The notes beneath the pieces were generated by a model, which made no database searches, was not told the origin of the DNA, and saw only the letters and a program-made list of their open reading frames with translations. Positions 1 through 7,890 of a stretch of 64,000 bases of DNA are shown piece after piece (position 1 is the stretch's first letter; every line of letters starts with the position of its first letter). Position numbers and translations under genes: made by a program. The DNA comes from Pseudomonas sp. UBA4617 (GTDB lineage: Bacteria > Pseudomonadota > Gammaproteobacteria > Pseudomonadales > Pseudomonadaceae), in the NCBI RefSeq assembly GCF_002386445.1, contig NZ_DGIR01000016.1, forward strand, positions 1-64,000, read 5' to 3'.

Positions 1-1918
1 CACCAGGCTGGTCTGGCCGATGCCCAGCTGGCTGTCGGCAACCACGATGCTGGCCGTCGGGCGCTGGGTGTCGATGGCATAGTTGTTGGAGTCGGTGGTG
101 CCGACCCCGGCATTGCCGGAGGCGCCGACCACACCGCTGTTATCCAGGCTGATCAGGTTGCTGGCGTCCTCGACGTTGGCGGTTGGGGTGAAGGTCGCCG
201 TCCAGGTGACACCGCCATCGATACTGCTCACGGCACTCAAGGTGCCATTGCTCACGCTCAGGTCGCTGTTGTCGAAACCAGTCACTGCTTCGCTGAAAGT
301 AATGACGACCAGCGTAGTCTCGCCCACGCTCAGCGCATTGTCGGCTACCACGACAGTGGCGCTGGGGGCCACGGTGTTGACGATGTAGTTGGCTGACTGA
401 GTGCTGCCAAGCCCCGCGTTGCCGGCCAGGTCGGCGACACCGGTATTGTCCAGGGTGATGAGGTTGCTGGTGTCGCTGATCCCGCTGGCAGGCGTCAGGG
501 TGGCGGTCCAGGTGACGCCGCCATCGACGCTGCTCAGCCCGCCAAGGGTGCCATTGGCCACCGTCAGGTCGGCGGTGCTCAAGCCGGTCACCGCTTCATT
601 GAAAGTGATGGTGACCGTGGTGGTCTCGCCGACCGTGAGGGTGGTGTCGGCGACCGTAATCACAGCAGTCGGGCGCTGGGTGTCGATGGCGTAGTTGTTC
701 GAGTCTGTCGTGCCGCTGCCGACATTGCCCGCCACGTCGATTACCCCGGTATTGTCGAGCGTGATGAGGTTGCTGGCATCACTGACGTTGCTGCTTGGGG
801 TCAGGGTCGCGGTCCAGGTAACACCACCGTCGGCGCTGGCGAGACCGCTCAGGCTAGCGTTGGCCACGCTCAGGTCGGCAACGGTAAAACCACTTACCGC
901 CTCGCTGAAGGTAATGGTCACCGTGGTGGTCTGGCCAATGCGCAGGGCGCTGTCAGCTACCACGATGGTCGCGGTCGGGCGCTGGGTGTCGATGGCGTAG
1001 TTGTTGGAACTGGTGGTGCCGCTGCCGCTATTGCCAGCCACGTCGGTCACCCCGGTGTTATCCAGGGTGATCAGGTTGCTGGTATCGCTGACGCTGCTGT
1101 CCGGCGTCAGGGTCGCGGTCCAGGTGATGCCGCCGTCCGCGCTGGCTAGCCCGCTCAACGCGCCGTTGGCCACGCTGAGGTCGGCAAGGGTAAAACCGCT
1201 TACCGCCTCGCTGAAGGTGATGGTCACCGTGGTAGTCTCGCCGATGCGCAGGGCGCTGTCAGCCACCACGATGGTCGCGGTCGGGCGCTGGGTGTCGACG
1301 GCGTAGTTGTTGGAGCTGGTGGTGCCGCTGCCACTATTGCCAGCCACGTCGGTCACCCCGGTGTTATCCAGGGTGATCAGGTTGCTGGTGTCGCTGACGT
1401 TGCTGCCCGGGGTAAGGGTGGCGGTCCAGGTGATACCACCATCGGCGCTGGAGAGGCCGCTCAGGCTACCGTTGGCCACGCTCAGGTCGGCAACGGTAAA
1501 ACCGCTTACTGCCTCGCTGAAGGTAATGGTGACCAGCGACGTCTCGCCAGACCGCAAGGCGCTGTCGGCTACCACGATGGTGGCGGTCGGGCGCAAGGTA
1601 TCGATGGCATAGTTGTTTGAATCGGTGGTGCCGCTGCCGGCATTGCCGGCAAGGTCACTGACTCCTGTGTTGTCCAGGGTGATCAGGTTACTGGCATCAC
1701 TGACATTGCTGCTCGGCGTCAGGGTCGCGGTCCAGGTGATACCACCGTCGGAGCTGGCGAGCCCGCTCAGGCTGCCGTTGGCCACGCTCAGGTCGGCGAG
1801 GGTCAAGCCGCTCACCGCCTCGCTGAAGGCGATGGTCACAGTGGCTGTGTCGCCAATTTTCAAGGCCGTGTCGCTGATGCTGATGGTGGCGGTCGGGGCA
1901 ATGGTTTCCTGGATCGCC
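1..1918 (-). repeat. Tandem 306-bp repeats encoding Ig-like domains
   Basis: About six copies of a 306-bp unit (102 codons) follow each other in frame, with boundaries near 389, 695, 1001, 1307 and 1613, and the array runs past the left edge. Each encodes a domain with conserved phrases such as TFSEAVSG, DLSVANG, GGITWTATLTP, LITLDNTGV and NNYAID. The copies at 1001-1306 and 1307-1612 are nearly identical. The pattern fits recent unequal recombination or gene conversion, and such arrays are prone to assembly collapse. Confidence 0.9.
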
Positions 1919-4638
1919 ACTTGCACCGAAGCTGCAGCGGACGTGCCACCGTCACCGTCATTGAGGGTGATGCTCAGGGTCCGGCTGGCCTGGGCGATGG
2001 CGTTGCCGGCATTGCTGTTTTCGTAGGTGAGGTTGCGCACCAGCGCCTGTACCGCCGCCGCATTGGCATTGGCGTTGAACGTGACCACCAGGTTGGCCCC
2101 ACCGCTGCCGCCAGACAGGCTGCCGATGGCGACCCCGCCATAGCTCACCGTGCTGCCACTGACACCGATCTGCCCGGCGCCAGTGCCCTGGTTGCGCAGC
2201 CCGAGCAGATCCTCGCTGGCCACGCCATTGGCGCTGATCGCCACGCTCAGGTTGCCACCGGCGAAGTCGGCCGAATCGCTGTCGCTGACGGTGGCATTGC
2301 CGCCGCTGTCGATCAGCACCGCGCCGCTGCCCTGGGTGAAGGTGACGCCGTCACCATTCAGGTTGCCGATCACCGGCACGCTGTTCAGTGGCTGCACCAC
2401 CACCGAGGCGGTGCGGCTGGTACTGCCCATGTCATCGTTGACGCTGACCGCCACGCTACGGGTACCGCTGGTGTAGGCCACGGCAGCGTTGCCATAGGCC
2501 ACCGCGGCTAGCACTGCGCGGTATTGCGCCAGGGTGGCGACACCGCTCAGCGTCAGCACGGTGCTGCCCGACCCGCTGACAGTGATGCCGAAGCTGGCTG
2601 CGCTGGCAATCTGCCCGGCAGTCAGCGACAGGGTTTCGTTGCCGGCATCCAGCACCCCGCTCAGGGTCAGGGTAGCGCCGCTGACCTGGGTGTCGCCATC
2701 GGTCTGGGTGAGGCTGAGGTTGGGTACGATCGCCACTGGCGCGCCGGTAAAGTTCACCGTGCTGTCGTTACCGCCGTTGGTGGTGTCCAGGTCGATCACG
2801 GGCGGGGCGGCATACAGCACCTCATAGGCACCGATGTCCACCCCTGCGCCACGCGGCCGGACAAAGCCGCGCAGGTCGGTGAGCGTGGCACCGGCAGCTG
2901 TGCCCTGGTCGATGGCATTGCTGGCGGTCGAGGCCAGCCGGTAGTCGCCACCTGCAGCATTGGCAAAGTCGACCGAAACGCCGATCAGGTTGGTGGTGCT
3001 GGTATAGCCACCACCGGTGCCGTTGTTGGTGGCTGCATCCAGCGCGACGCCATTGACGGTATTGCCGGTGAGGATGCTGTTCTGCACCGTCACTGTGCCA
3101 GCGCTGCCCGACGCCCAGCCAAGGCCGGCCGAGCTGATCGTGCCGGTGCTGGTGCTGAAGGTGTTGTTGACAATGGTGCTGTTGACGATGCTCACCGAGC
3201 CGCCGGTATTGTTCAGCACGATCACTGCACCGGCGGCGACGACGCCAGTGGCACCGTATTCGCCGATGTTGTCGTAGATCGCCACGTTTTCCAGCACGTG
3301 GTTGTTGGCCCCACCCAGACGCACCAGCGACGACATGGCCGTAGCGTTGGCGATACTGCCATCGTTGTCGTGAATGGCCGTGTTGCGCACGATCACCGTG
3401 GAACCCACCGTGGTCGCCGAGTTGATCACGGCACCGGCGTTGTCCTGGAAATTCGAGTCCTCGACGGTGATCGAGCCCGAATTGGCCCGGATTGCACCGC
3501 CGGTCAAGTTACCGGAGAAATGGCGGAAGTCCAGATTGCGTACGGTCAACACACCGCCGCTGTTGCTCTGCAGGCCAGATGATTCGACTGAATCGCGCAA
3601 GCCATTGTTGTTGACATCGCCGCTGAGGATGATATCGCCCTGGCCGTCACCATCGACGTCGCCGTTGACGGTGATATTGCTGGTGACCAACAGCGCTGAA
3701 GCCGTGGACCAGTGTATGGTCTGCCCTTTCAGCGACTGGTGGAAGACAATGATATCGCTGCCGCTGCCCGCGCTGGAGCCATCCACCGAAGCATCCGTAT
3801 TGGCCGCCTGGATAGCCTCGGCCAGCGACACCTTGCCGTTGAGCGCCGTGGAAGATGCATCGGTGTCGGTAACGGTAATGGTCGCCAGCGAGGTGGTGAA
3901 TGCCGACAGGTCCCCGCGCTGCACGCCTGCGGCTGTCGCCAGCACCCCGGAGACGGTTTCCAGTTGCCAGTCCTCGCCGGCGCGATTGCCGGTGGCATTC
4001 GCCGAAGCGCCGACGTCGGCGCCGGTGAACCGCGCCACCTGGTCAACGAACAGCTGGCCATCGCTGCCCGCGCCGGTGTTACAGGCGAAGAAACGAATAT
4101 CGCCACCGTCCGTCAGGCTGGCACCGATACGCGCCAGGTCGCTGGCATGACTCGCCAGCTGGTTGCTCCACACGGCATTGCCGGCCAGGTAGACGTAGCC
4201 GCTGTCACCGTGGCTGATGATATCGATGCTGGCCACGTCGCTACGGCCATCGAGGTAATCGGCAATCTGCCTGAAACCATCCTTGCCGTTCTCCAGCACC
4301 ACCACCTCGACGCCAGCAGGAAGGCCGGCAATCAGCTTCTGGTAGTCACTGACGGCGGAGTCGACGAACACCACTTCGTGGCTGCCCGCCGCAGTGGTTG
4401 CCGGCGCCGTGGCAGGGGCGGCATCGTGTGCCGCCTCAGTGTCCTGGTTACTGTTCGCATCGCTGGCCACGGTTGGGCCCTTGGCCGTTGCAGCTGCCAC
4501 GGCCTGTGCGCCCTGGTCGGCGACCACGGCTACCGAGGCGTCAAACATCATGCGCGGTTCCAGCGCCTGGATGAGGCTCGGACGGTTTACGGAAACGGTG
4601 GGTTGTGCGTGCGTACGGTTGCGTTTCCAGAAAGCCAT
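1..4638 (-). CDS. Giant Ig-like repeat surface protein with DUF4347 (3' end outside window)
   Basis: Uninterrupted reading frame of 1546 codons from ATG at 4638 to the left edge, with no stop in the window. Residues 26-34 carry an LEPR-type motif (ALEPRMMFDA) and no Sec signal peptide is visible. Residues ~87-225 match DUF4347 (HEVVFVDS, IISHGDSG, FFACNTG). A CSLREA-like segment (KVSLAEAIQAAN, ~265) opens a Ser/Thr/Asn-rich parallel beta-helix to ~570. Two cadherin/T1SS-type repeats follow, then about six tandem 102-residue bacterial Ig-like repeats. Family knowledge: such proteins are very large secreted adhesins, usually with C-terminal secretion signals, which here would lie outside the window. 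It is the last visible gene of a minus-strand cluster with HlyD-type proteins. Role as adhesin is inference. Confidence 0.9.
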   Translation of the reverse strand, partial: MAFWKRNRTHAQPTVSVNRPSLIQALEPRMMFDASVAVVADQGAQAVAAATAKGPTVASDANSNQDTEAAHDAAPATAPATTAAGSHEVVFVDSAVSDYQKLIAGLPAGVEVVVLENGKDGFRQIADYLDGRSDVASIDIISHGDSGYVYLAGNAVWSNQLASHASDLARIGASLTDGGDIRFFACNTGAGSDGQLFVDQVARFTGADVGASANATGNRAGEDWQLETVSGVLATAAGVQRGDLSAFTTSLATITVTDTDASSTALNGKVSLAEAIQAANTDASVDGSSAGSGSDIIVFHQSLKGQTIHWSTASALLVTSNITVNGDVDGDGQGDIILSGDVNNNGLRDSVESSGLQSNSGGVLTVRNLDFRHFSGNLTGGAIRANSGSITVEDSNFQDNAGAVINSATTVGSTVIVRNTAIHDNDGSIANATAMSSLVRLGGANNHVLENVAIYDNIGEYGATGVVAAGAVIVLNNTGGSVSIVNSTIVNNTFSTSTGTISSAGLGWASGSAGTVTVQNSILTGNTVNGVALDAATNNGTGGGYTSTTNLIGVSVDFANAAGGDYRLASTASNAIDQGTAAGATLTDLRGFVRPRGAGVDIGAYEVLYAAPPVIDLDTTNGGNDSTVNFTGAPVAIVPNLSLTQTDGDTQVSGATLTLSGVLDAGNETLSLTAGQIASAASFGITVSGSGSTVLTLSGVATLAQYRAVLAAVAYGNAAVAYTSGTRSVAVSVNDDMGSTSRTASVVVQPLNSVPVIGNLNGDGVTFTQGSGAVLIDSGGNATVSDSDSADFAGGNLSVAISANGVASEDLLGLRNQGTGAGQIGVSGSTVSYGGVAIGSLSGGSGGANLVVTFNANANAAAVQALVRNLTYENSNAGNAIAQASRTLSITLNDGDGGTSAAASVQVAIQETIAPTATISISDTALKIGDTATVTIAFSEAVSGLTLADLSVANGSLSGLASSDGGITWTATLTPSSNVSDASNLITLDNTGVSDLAGNAGSGTTDSNNYAIDTLRPTATIVVADSALRSGETSLVTITFSEAVSGFTVADLSVANGSLSGLSSADGGITWTATLTPGSNVSDTSNLITLDNTGVTDVAGNSGSGTTSSNNYAVDTQRPTATIVVADSALRIGETTTVTITFSEAVSGFTLADLSVANGALSGLASADGGITWTATLTPDSSVSDTSNLITLDNTGVTDVAGNSGSGTTSSNNYAIDTQRPTATIVVADSALRIGQTTTVTITFSEAVSGFTVADLSVANASLSGLASADGGVTWTATLTPSSNVSDASNLITLDNTGVIDVAGNVGSGTTDSNNYAIDTQRPTAVITVADTTLTVGETTTVTITFNEAVTGLSTADLTVANGTLGGLSSVDGGVTWTATLTPASGISDTSNLITLDNTGVADLAGNAGLGSTQSANYIVNTVAPSATVVVADNALSVGETTLVVITFSEAVTGFDNSDLSVSNGTLSAVSSIDGGVTWTATFTPTANVEDASNLISLDNSGVVGASGNAGVGTTDSNNYAIDTQRPTASIVVADSQLGIGQTSLV

Positions 4639-4717
4639 GTCGACCTCATTCAGCCTTGCGGCTGGTTGTACCTGTCGTTGTGCCGGTGCAGCGGCGCTGC
4701 TTGTAATCGACCGTGAA

Positions 4718-4749
4718 GCATCGCAGGGCCTCAAACAGCCCCGCGATGC
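4718..4749 (-). terminator. Hairpin between tail-collar gene and giant adhesin gene
   Basis: The arms GCATCGC and GCGATGC enclose a shorter GGG/CCC stem, in the 125-bp gap between the tail-collar stop and the adhesin start. There is no T-run on the minus strand, so it may be a weak terminator or an attenuator that sets adhesin expression relative to the upstream genes. Confidence 0.35.
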
Positions 4750-4763
4750 CGCCCTGTCCTGGA

Positions 4764-5354
4764 TCAGTTACGGGACGGGAAGATGCCTTCCAGGGCGATG
4801 ATGAAGTTCATGCCCAGGTATGGCGCTTGGACCGGAACAGGTATCGAACTGCCGCCCGCCACTACGTTCACTGGCGGAATGTTGGCATCGAACGGCTTCA
4901 GGGTGGTGCTGGCGGCGGCATCGGAGTAGATGCTCGCTGCCGCTCCCGAACCGGTGGTGTCGTAAGGTGTGGCCAGCACGCTGGAGGTAGTGGGCTCACC
5001 GAGGTTGGCATCGGTGACCACCGCCGGGATGGCGACACTGGCTTTGCTGGCAGGGATCGCCACTGTGATGGGCGGCAGGTTCTGCGGCAGCAAGCTGACC
5101 TGGTTGACCCCGGCCATTTCACCCTGGTCGACAGTCGGCAGCCCCGGCCCGGTACCTACGCCAACGGGCATGCGGCCACGCAGGTCAGGCAGGCCGAAGG
5201 TGGTCTGGCCGTTGCCGCCGTAGGTGGTGCCCAGGATGGCGAACAATGCGCTGTTCTGCGCGATGCTCAACAACTGCCCTTGGCACTGTGCCCAGCCACG
5301 CGGCGCGAAATTGCCTGCGAACATCCTGATCTCGCCGAGAAATGGCTCACTCAT
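4764..5354 (-). CDS. Phage tail-collar (microcystin-dependent-protein-like) protein
   Basis: 196 aa. The N-terminus MSEPFLGEIRMFAGNFAPRG, then WAQCQGQLLSI, TTYGGNGQTTFGLPDLRGR (residues ~43-61) and GEMAGVNQVSL are hallmarks of the tail-collar/MdpB family, found as single domains in phage tail fibres and in bacterial chromosomes. No signal peptide or membrane segment is visible. The C-terminal part is rich in Ser, Ala and Thr. It starts at an ATG preceded by GGAG at a good distance. There are no phage genes around it; it lies between a GNAT enzyme and a giant adhesin and downstream of HlyD-type genes. It is therefore probably a domesticated surface or secreted protein rather than a prophage remnant; its function is unknown. 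Confidence 0.85.
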   Translation of the reverse strand: MSEPFLGEIRMFAGNFAPRGWAQCQGQLLSIAQNSALFAILGTTYGGNGQTTFGLPDLRGRMPVGVGTGPGLPTVDQGEMAGVNQVSLLPQNLPPITVAIPASKASVAIPAVVTDANLGEPTTSSVLATPYDTTGSGAAASIYSDAAASTTLKPFDANIPPVNVVAGGSSIPVPVQAPYLGMNFIIALEGIFPSRN

Positions 5355-5420
5355 TTTCCGATCTCCAATGACTACGCTATAGAGCGGGCCACACAGCCCC
5401 GCGGAATACGACGCGCATCG

Positions 5421-5924
5421 TCAGGCAAGCCTGTCGACGTGAAAAACTGCAGGCGCCGACCGGCGCATCTCCAGGTACAGGCCGTTGTCGCCAACCACTT
5501 CGAAACCGTTGCGCTGGTACAGGCGCAGTGCCGGGTTGTGCAAGGTCACGTGCAGGCCGACGCTGAGGCCCTGTCGATCGGCCTGCGCCAACCACTGGCG
5601 GATCAGCCCGGAACCGATGCCCCGGCCACGCCAGGCAGGCATCAAGGCTGTATCGATGATTTGCAGGTGGCTGTCGGTCCACAGCAGGTAGGCGCGGCCG
5701 ATCGCTTCACCCGCGGTTTCGATGATCGAGAAAGCAGCGTCGGCAAAGTGACGCTGAAAATGGGCGTGCTGGGCCTGGAACTGTTGGTCGAGAAACGTCT
5801 CGATGGCGGCCTGGTCCCATGGCAGCATGGCCATTTCGCCAGCCCGGGTAGTGCCGTAGAGGGTACGCAGGAATGCCTGGTCGACATCAGTGATGGGGCG
5901 CAGGTGCACTTCGGTACTGGCCAT
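5421..5924 (-). CDS. GNAT family N-acetyltransferase
   Basis: 167 aa. The acetyl-CoA binding loop is seen in ALMPAWRGRGIGSGLIRQW (R-G-x-G-I-G) and the C-terminal family signature in LYQRNGFEVVGDNGLYLEM. I chose the ATG at 5924 because AAGGAA precedes it at 8 nt; an in-frame TTG 18 nt upstream has no such site. It lies 66 bp upstream of the tail-collar gene on the same strand and 158 bp after the sulfotransferase gene. The substrate is unknown; from context it may modify a protein of this cluster, which is inference only. Confidence 0.85.
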   Translation of the reverse strand: MASTEVHLRPITDVDQAFLRTLYGTTRAGEMAMLPWDQAAIETFLDQQFQAQHAHFQRHFADAAFSIIETAGEAIGRAYLLWTDSHLQIIDTALMPAWRGRGIGSGLIRQWLAQADRQGLSVGLHVTLHNPALRLYQRNGFEVVGDNGLYLEMRRSAPAVFHVDRLA

Positions 5925-6082
5925 GGTGTCGCTTCCTTGCAATAGTCAACCCCTTGGTGAGAGGCGCGCATCCTGTGGATTGCCCTGCTTATCGGAAACA
6001 GCGTAGCCGAACACCACGGCAAATAGCCACCATTGCGGCAGGGTCGCCATGCACTTTTATCAAACAGTTGTTCGAGGACTTA

Positions 6083-7078
6083 TCACGCCTGCCGCCGCGC
6101 CGGGCTCAAGCGCAGGCTTTCCAGGGCGTTGTACGGTTCCATGGCCCATCGGCGCACACCCTCGCGCACCGCTTCGCTGGCTTCCTGGCGTTTACGCTGG
6201 CTGTCGGCGCTGAAGTTCATCGCCGGTTGCTTGGCATCGAAGGCTGCCACCTCGCGCAAGGTCTGTTCAACGCCGGGTGCCAGCCCGAGCAGCGGGCCAA
6301 GCCGACCCCAGGTCGCATCGGGCAACTCGTTGTAGTTGAGCGCGATACCGCCATGCTGGCGGCACAACGCCAGCCCTGCGCTGAGGATTTCGCCGACCAT
6401 CCTGCAGGTGTATTCCACCACGCCCATGACCCCGTCCTGTGGCAACAGCACATCGAAAGCCGACGGCCCGAGCAGGCCCGGGACCCGTTGCATGCCCGCC
6501 TGACGCAACTGCGAGACGACAATCTCCAGCGGGTCGCGGTACAGGAACAGCCGTGGCACTTGAGGGTACAGCGCCGTCAGCACGGGCGCCTCGAACACGT
6601 TCCAGGCATCAAGCTTGACCAGCAACTGACGCTCATCGCCCCGGCGGCGCTGGCCGTAGGCGGACAATAACGCTTGCAGCGCCGCGTCCTGCCAGGCTGC
6701 GGCATTGACATCCTGCAGCGGCGCGCGCAACAGGCTGTCCAGCGGGGGTGGCTCGGACAGCACTATATTGTGCGCCTGGCTGGCCAACAACTGTGCCACC
6801 AGGGTCGAGCCACAGCGCGAGGCGTGGAACAGCAAGGCCGCTGGAGCCAGGCCCGGGCTACGTGCATGCCAGTCAAGCAGCGCCTGGATATCGCTGTCGC
6901 GACGCAGCGCCTGGTTGAACGGCAGGCGCAGGGCCAGGTCCACTTCGTCACGGAAAAACGGCTTGCTCAGGTGACGCTCACCGAACCAGCACCAGTCCAC
7001 CCGCCAGTCGCCGTCCCTGCGCCACAGGCGGATGGGCAGCCAACCGTGGAAATCAACCGTGGAATTCAGGCTCGCCAT
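6083..7078 (-). CDS. Sulfotransferase family protein
   Basis: 331 aa from ATG at 7078 (MASLNSTVDFHGW). Residues ~85-98 (LLFHASRCGSTLVAQ) resemble the PAPS 5'-phosphosulfate loop of sulfotransferases, and LFLYRDPLEIVVSQLRQ resembles the 3'-phosphate binding RxxxxxxxS region. The frame is open for 85 codons further upstream, but that stretch lies inside the preceding gene and has biased composition. The start overlaps the end of the beta-hydroxylase gene by 13 bp, implying translational coupling. PAPS-dependent activity is inferred from family; the acceptor is unknown. Confidence 0.8.
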   Translation of the reverse strand: MASLNSTVDFHGWLPIRLWRRDGDWRVDWCWFGERHLSKPFFRDEVDLALRLPFNQALRRDSDIQALLDWHARSPGLAPAALLFHASRCGSTLVAQLLASQAHNIVLSEPPPLDSLLRAPLQDVNAAAWQDAALQALLSAYGQRRRGDERQLLVKLDAWNVFEAPVLTALYPQVPRLFLYRDPLEIVVSQLRQAGMQRVPGLLGPSAFDVLLPQDGVMGVVEYTCRMVGEILSAGLALCRQHGGIALNYNELPDATWGRLGPLLGLAPGVEQTLREVAAFDAKQPAMNFSADSQRKRQEASEAVREGVRRWAMEPYNALESLRLSPARRQA

Positions 7079-7866
7079 TGCTCGCTCCATGCTTGCCGGC
7101 CCCGGCGCATGGCGCTGAGCACTTCGGCTTCGGAAAACACCAGCCCCAGAGCTGCGCCCAGGCTGATGGCCTTGGCCACGAAGGCCTGGGGTTGCTGATG
7201 GGCCTGCAGGCGAGCAGCCAGGGCGAGGTCCTGCGCCACCTGCTGGCGAAACTCTTCGAACGCCTGCCCCGCCCTGCCCAGGCACAGGTTCGGGGTCTGT
7301 CCACGGCCACTTTCGATCAGGCTTAGCAGCCACGGGTCAGGCAGGCAATCGAGCACCAGGTGAATCCGCTCACCTGGTCCCGGGTTGTCGACCCGGTGTG
7401 GTCGCGACAGGTCGATGAACCAGCACTCGCCTGGGCGCATGGGCACCTGCAGGTCATCGACCAGAAATTCCACGCCGGCCGGGCTGAGCAACGGGATATG
7501 CAAGCGCAGGCAGCCGCCCGGCCGGCCGAGGTCCGGGTCACGGTGCTCATGGATGCGCGCGCCGGCCCCCAGGCGCAGCAGGCGGGCAGCGCGTAGCGAG
7601 CTGGCAAACGGCGCGAGCAGGGCCTGCCAGGCCGCTTCTTCCTGCCACCAGGCCAACCGCAGCGCAGCGCCCTGGCCGGGAGCAAGCGGCACAACGGCGT
7701 CGGCGGCAGTCACCAGGGCTACGCCGCTCCAGTCGCCTTGGTGGTAGCCGCTGTTGAAATGAGGCTGCCAGGCATCGCTGGCTACCCGTTGCAATGCCGC
7801 CAGCACTGCCGGCAGGTCGATGGCCAGGTCGAGGCGAGCGCAGCGTGGCAAAAGCAGTTCGGGCAT
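7066..7866 (-). CDS. Aspartyl/asparaginyl beta-hydroxylase-like dioxygenase
   Basis: 266 aa. The central double-stranded beta-helix core carries the Fe(II)/2-oxoglutarate signature of the family: HEHRDPDLGRPGGCLRLHIPL (first His, then RLHIP) and later ECWFIDLSRPHRVDNPG with the distal His followed by V-x-N. These enzymes hydroxylate Asp/Asn residues or related small molecules. The ATG at 7866 is preferred over a GTG two codons upstream because AAGGAG lies 5 nt before the ATG. It lies 24 bp after the M50-HlyD gene and overlaps the sulfotransferase gene, so the two enzymes look like a paired modification module. The substrate is inference. Confidence 0.82.
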   Translation of the reverse strand: MPELLLPRCARLDLAIDLPAVLAALQRVASDAWQPHFNSGYHQGDWSGVALVTAADAVVPLAPGQGAALRLAWWQEEAAWQALLAPFASSLRAARLLRLGAGARIHEHRDPDLGRPGGCLRLHIPLLSPAGVEFLVDDLQVPMRPGECWFIDLSRPHRVDNPGPGERIHLVLDCLPDPWLLSLIESGRGQTPNLCLGRAGQAFEEFRQQVAQDLALAARLQAHQQPQAFVAKAISLGAALGLVFSEAEVLSAMRRGRQAWSEQWRA

Positions 7867-7890
7867 GGGCACTCCTTCAGCTGAACAGTT

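Noticed and set aside
1..1918. CRISPR-like array from the regular 306-bp periodicity
   Set aside because: The repeats are coding, far too long and in frame; there are no spacers or cas genes.
83..2026. Series of ~100-codon plus-strand frames repeating every 306 bp
   Set aside because: They are antisense shadows of the Ig-like repeats of the minus-strand adhesin, which has one continuous frame of 1546 codons.
4764..5354. Prophage remnant
   Set aside because: Only a tail-collar domain is present; no other phage structural, lysis or integrase genes are nearby.
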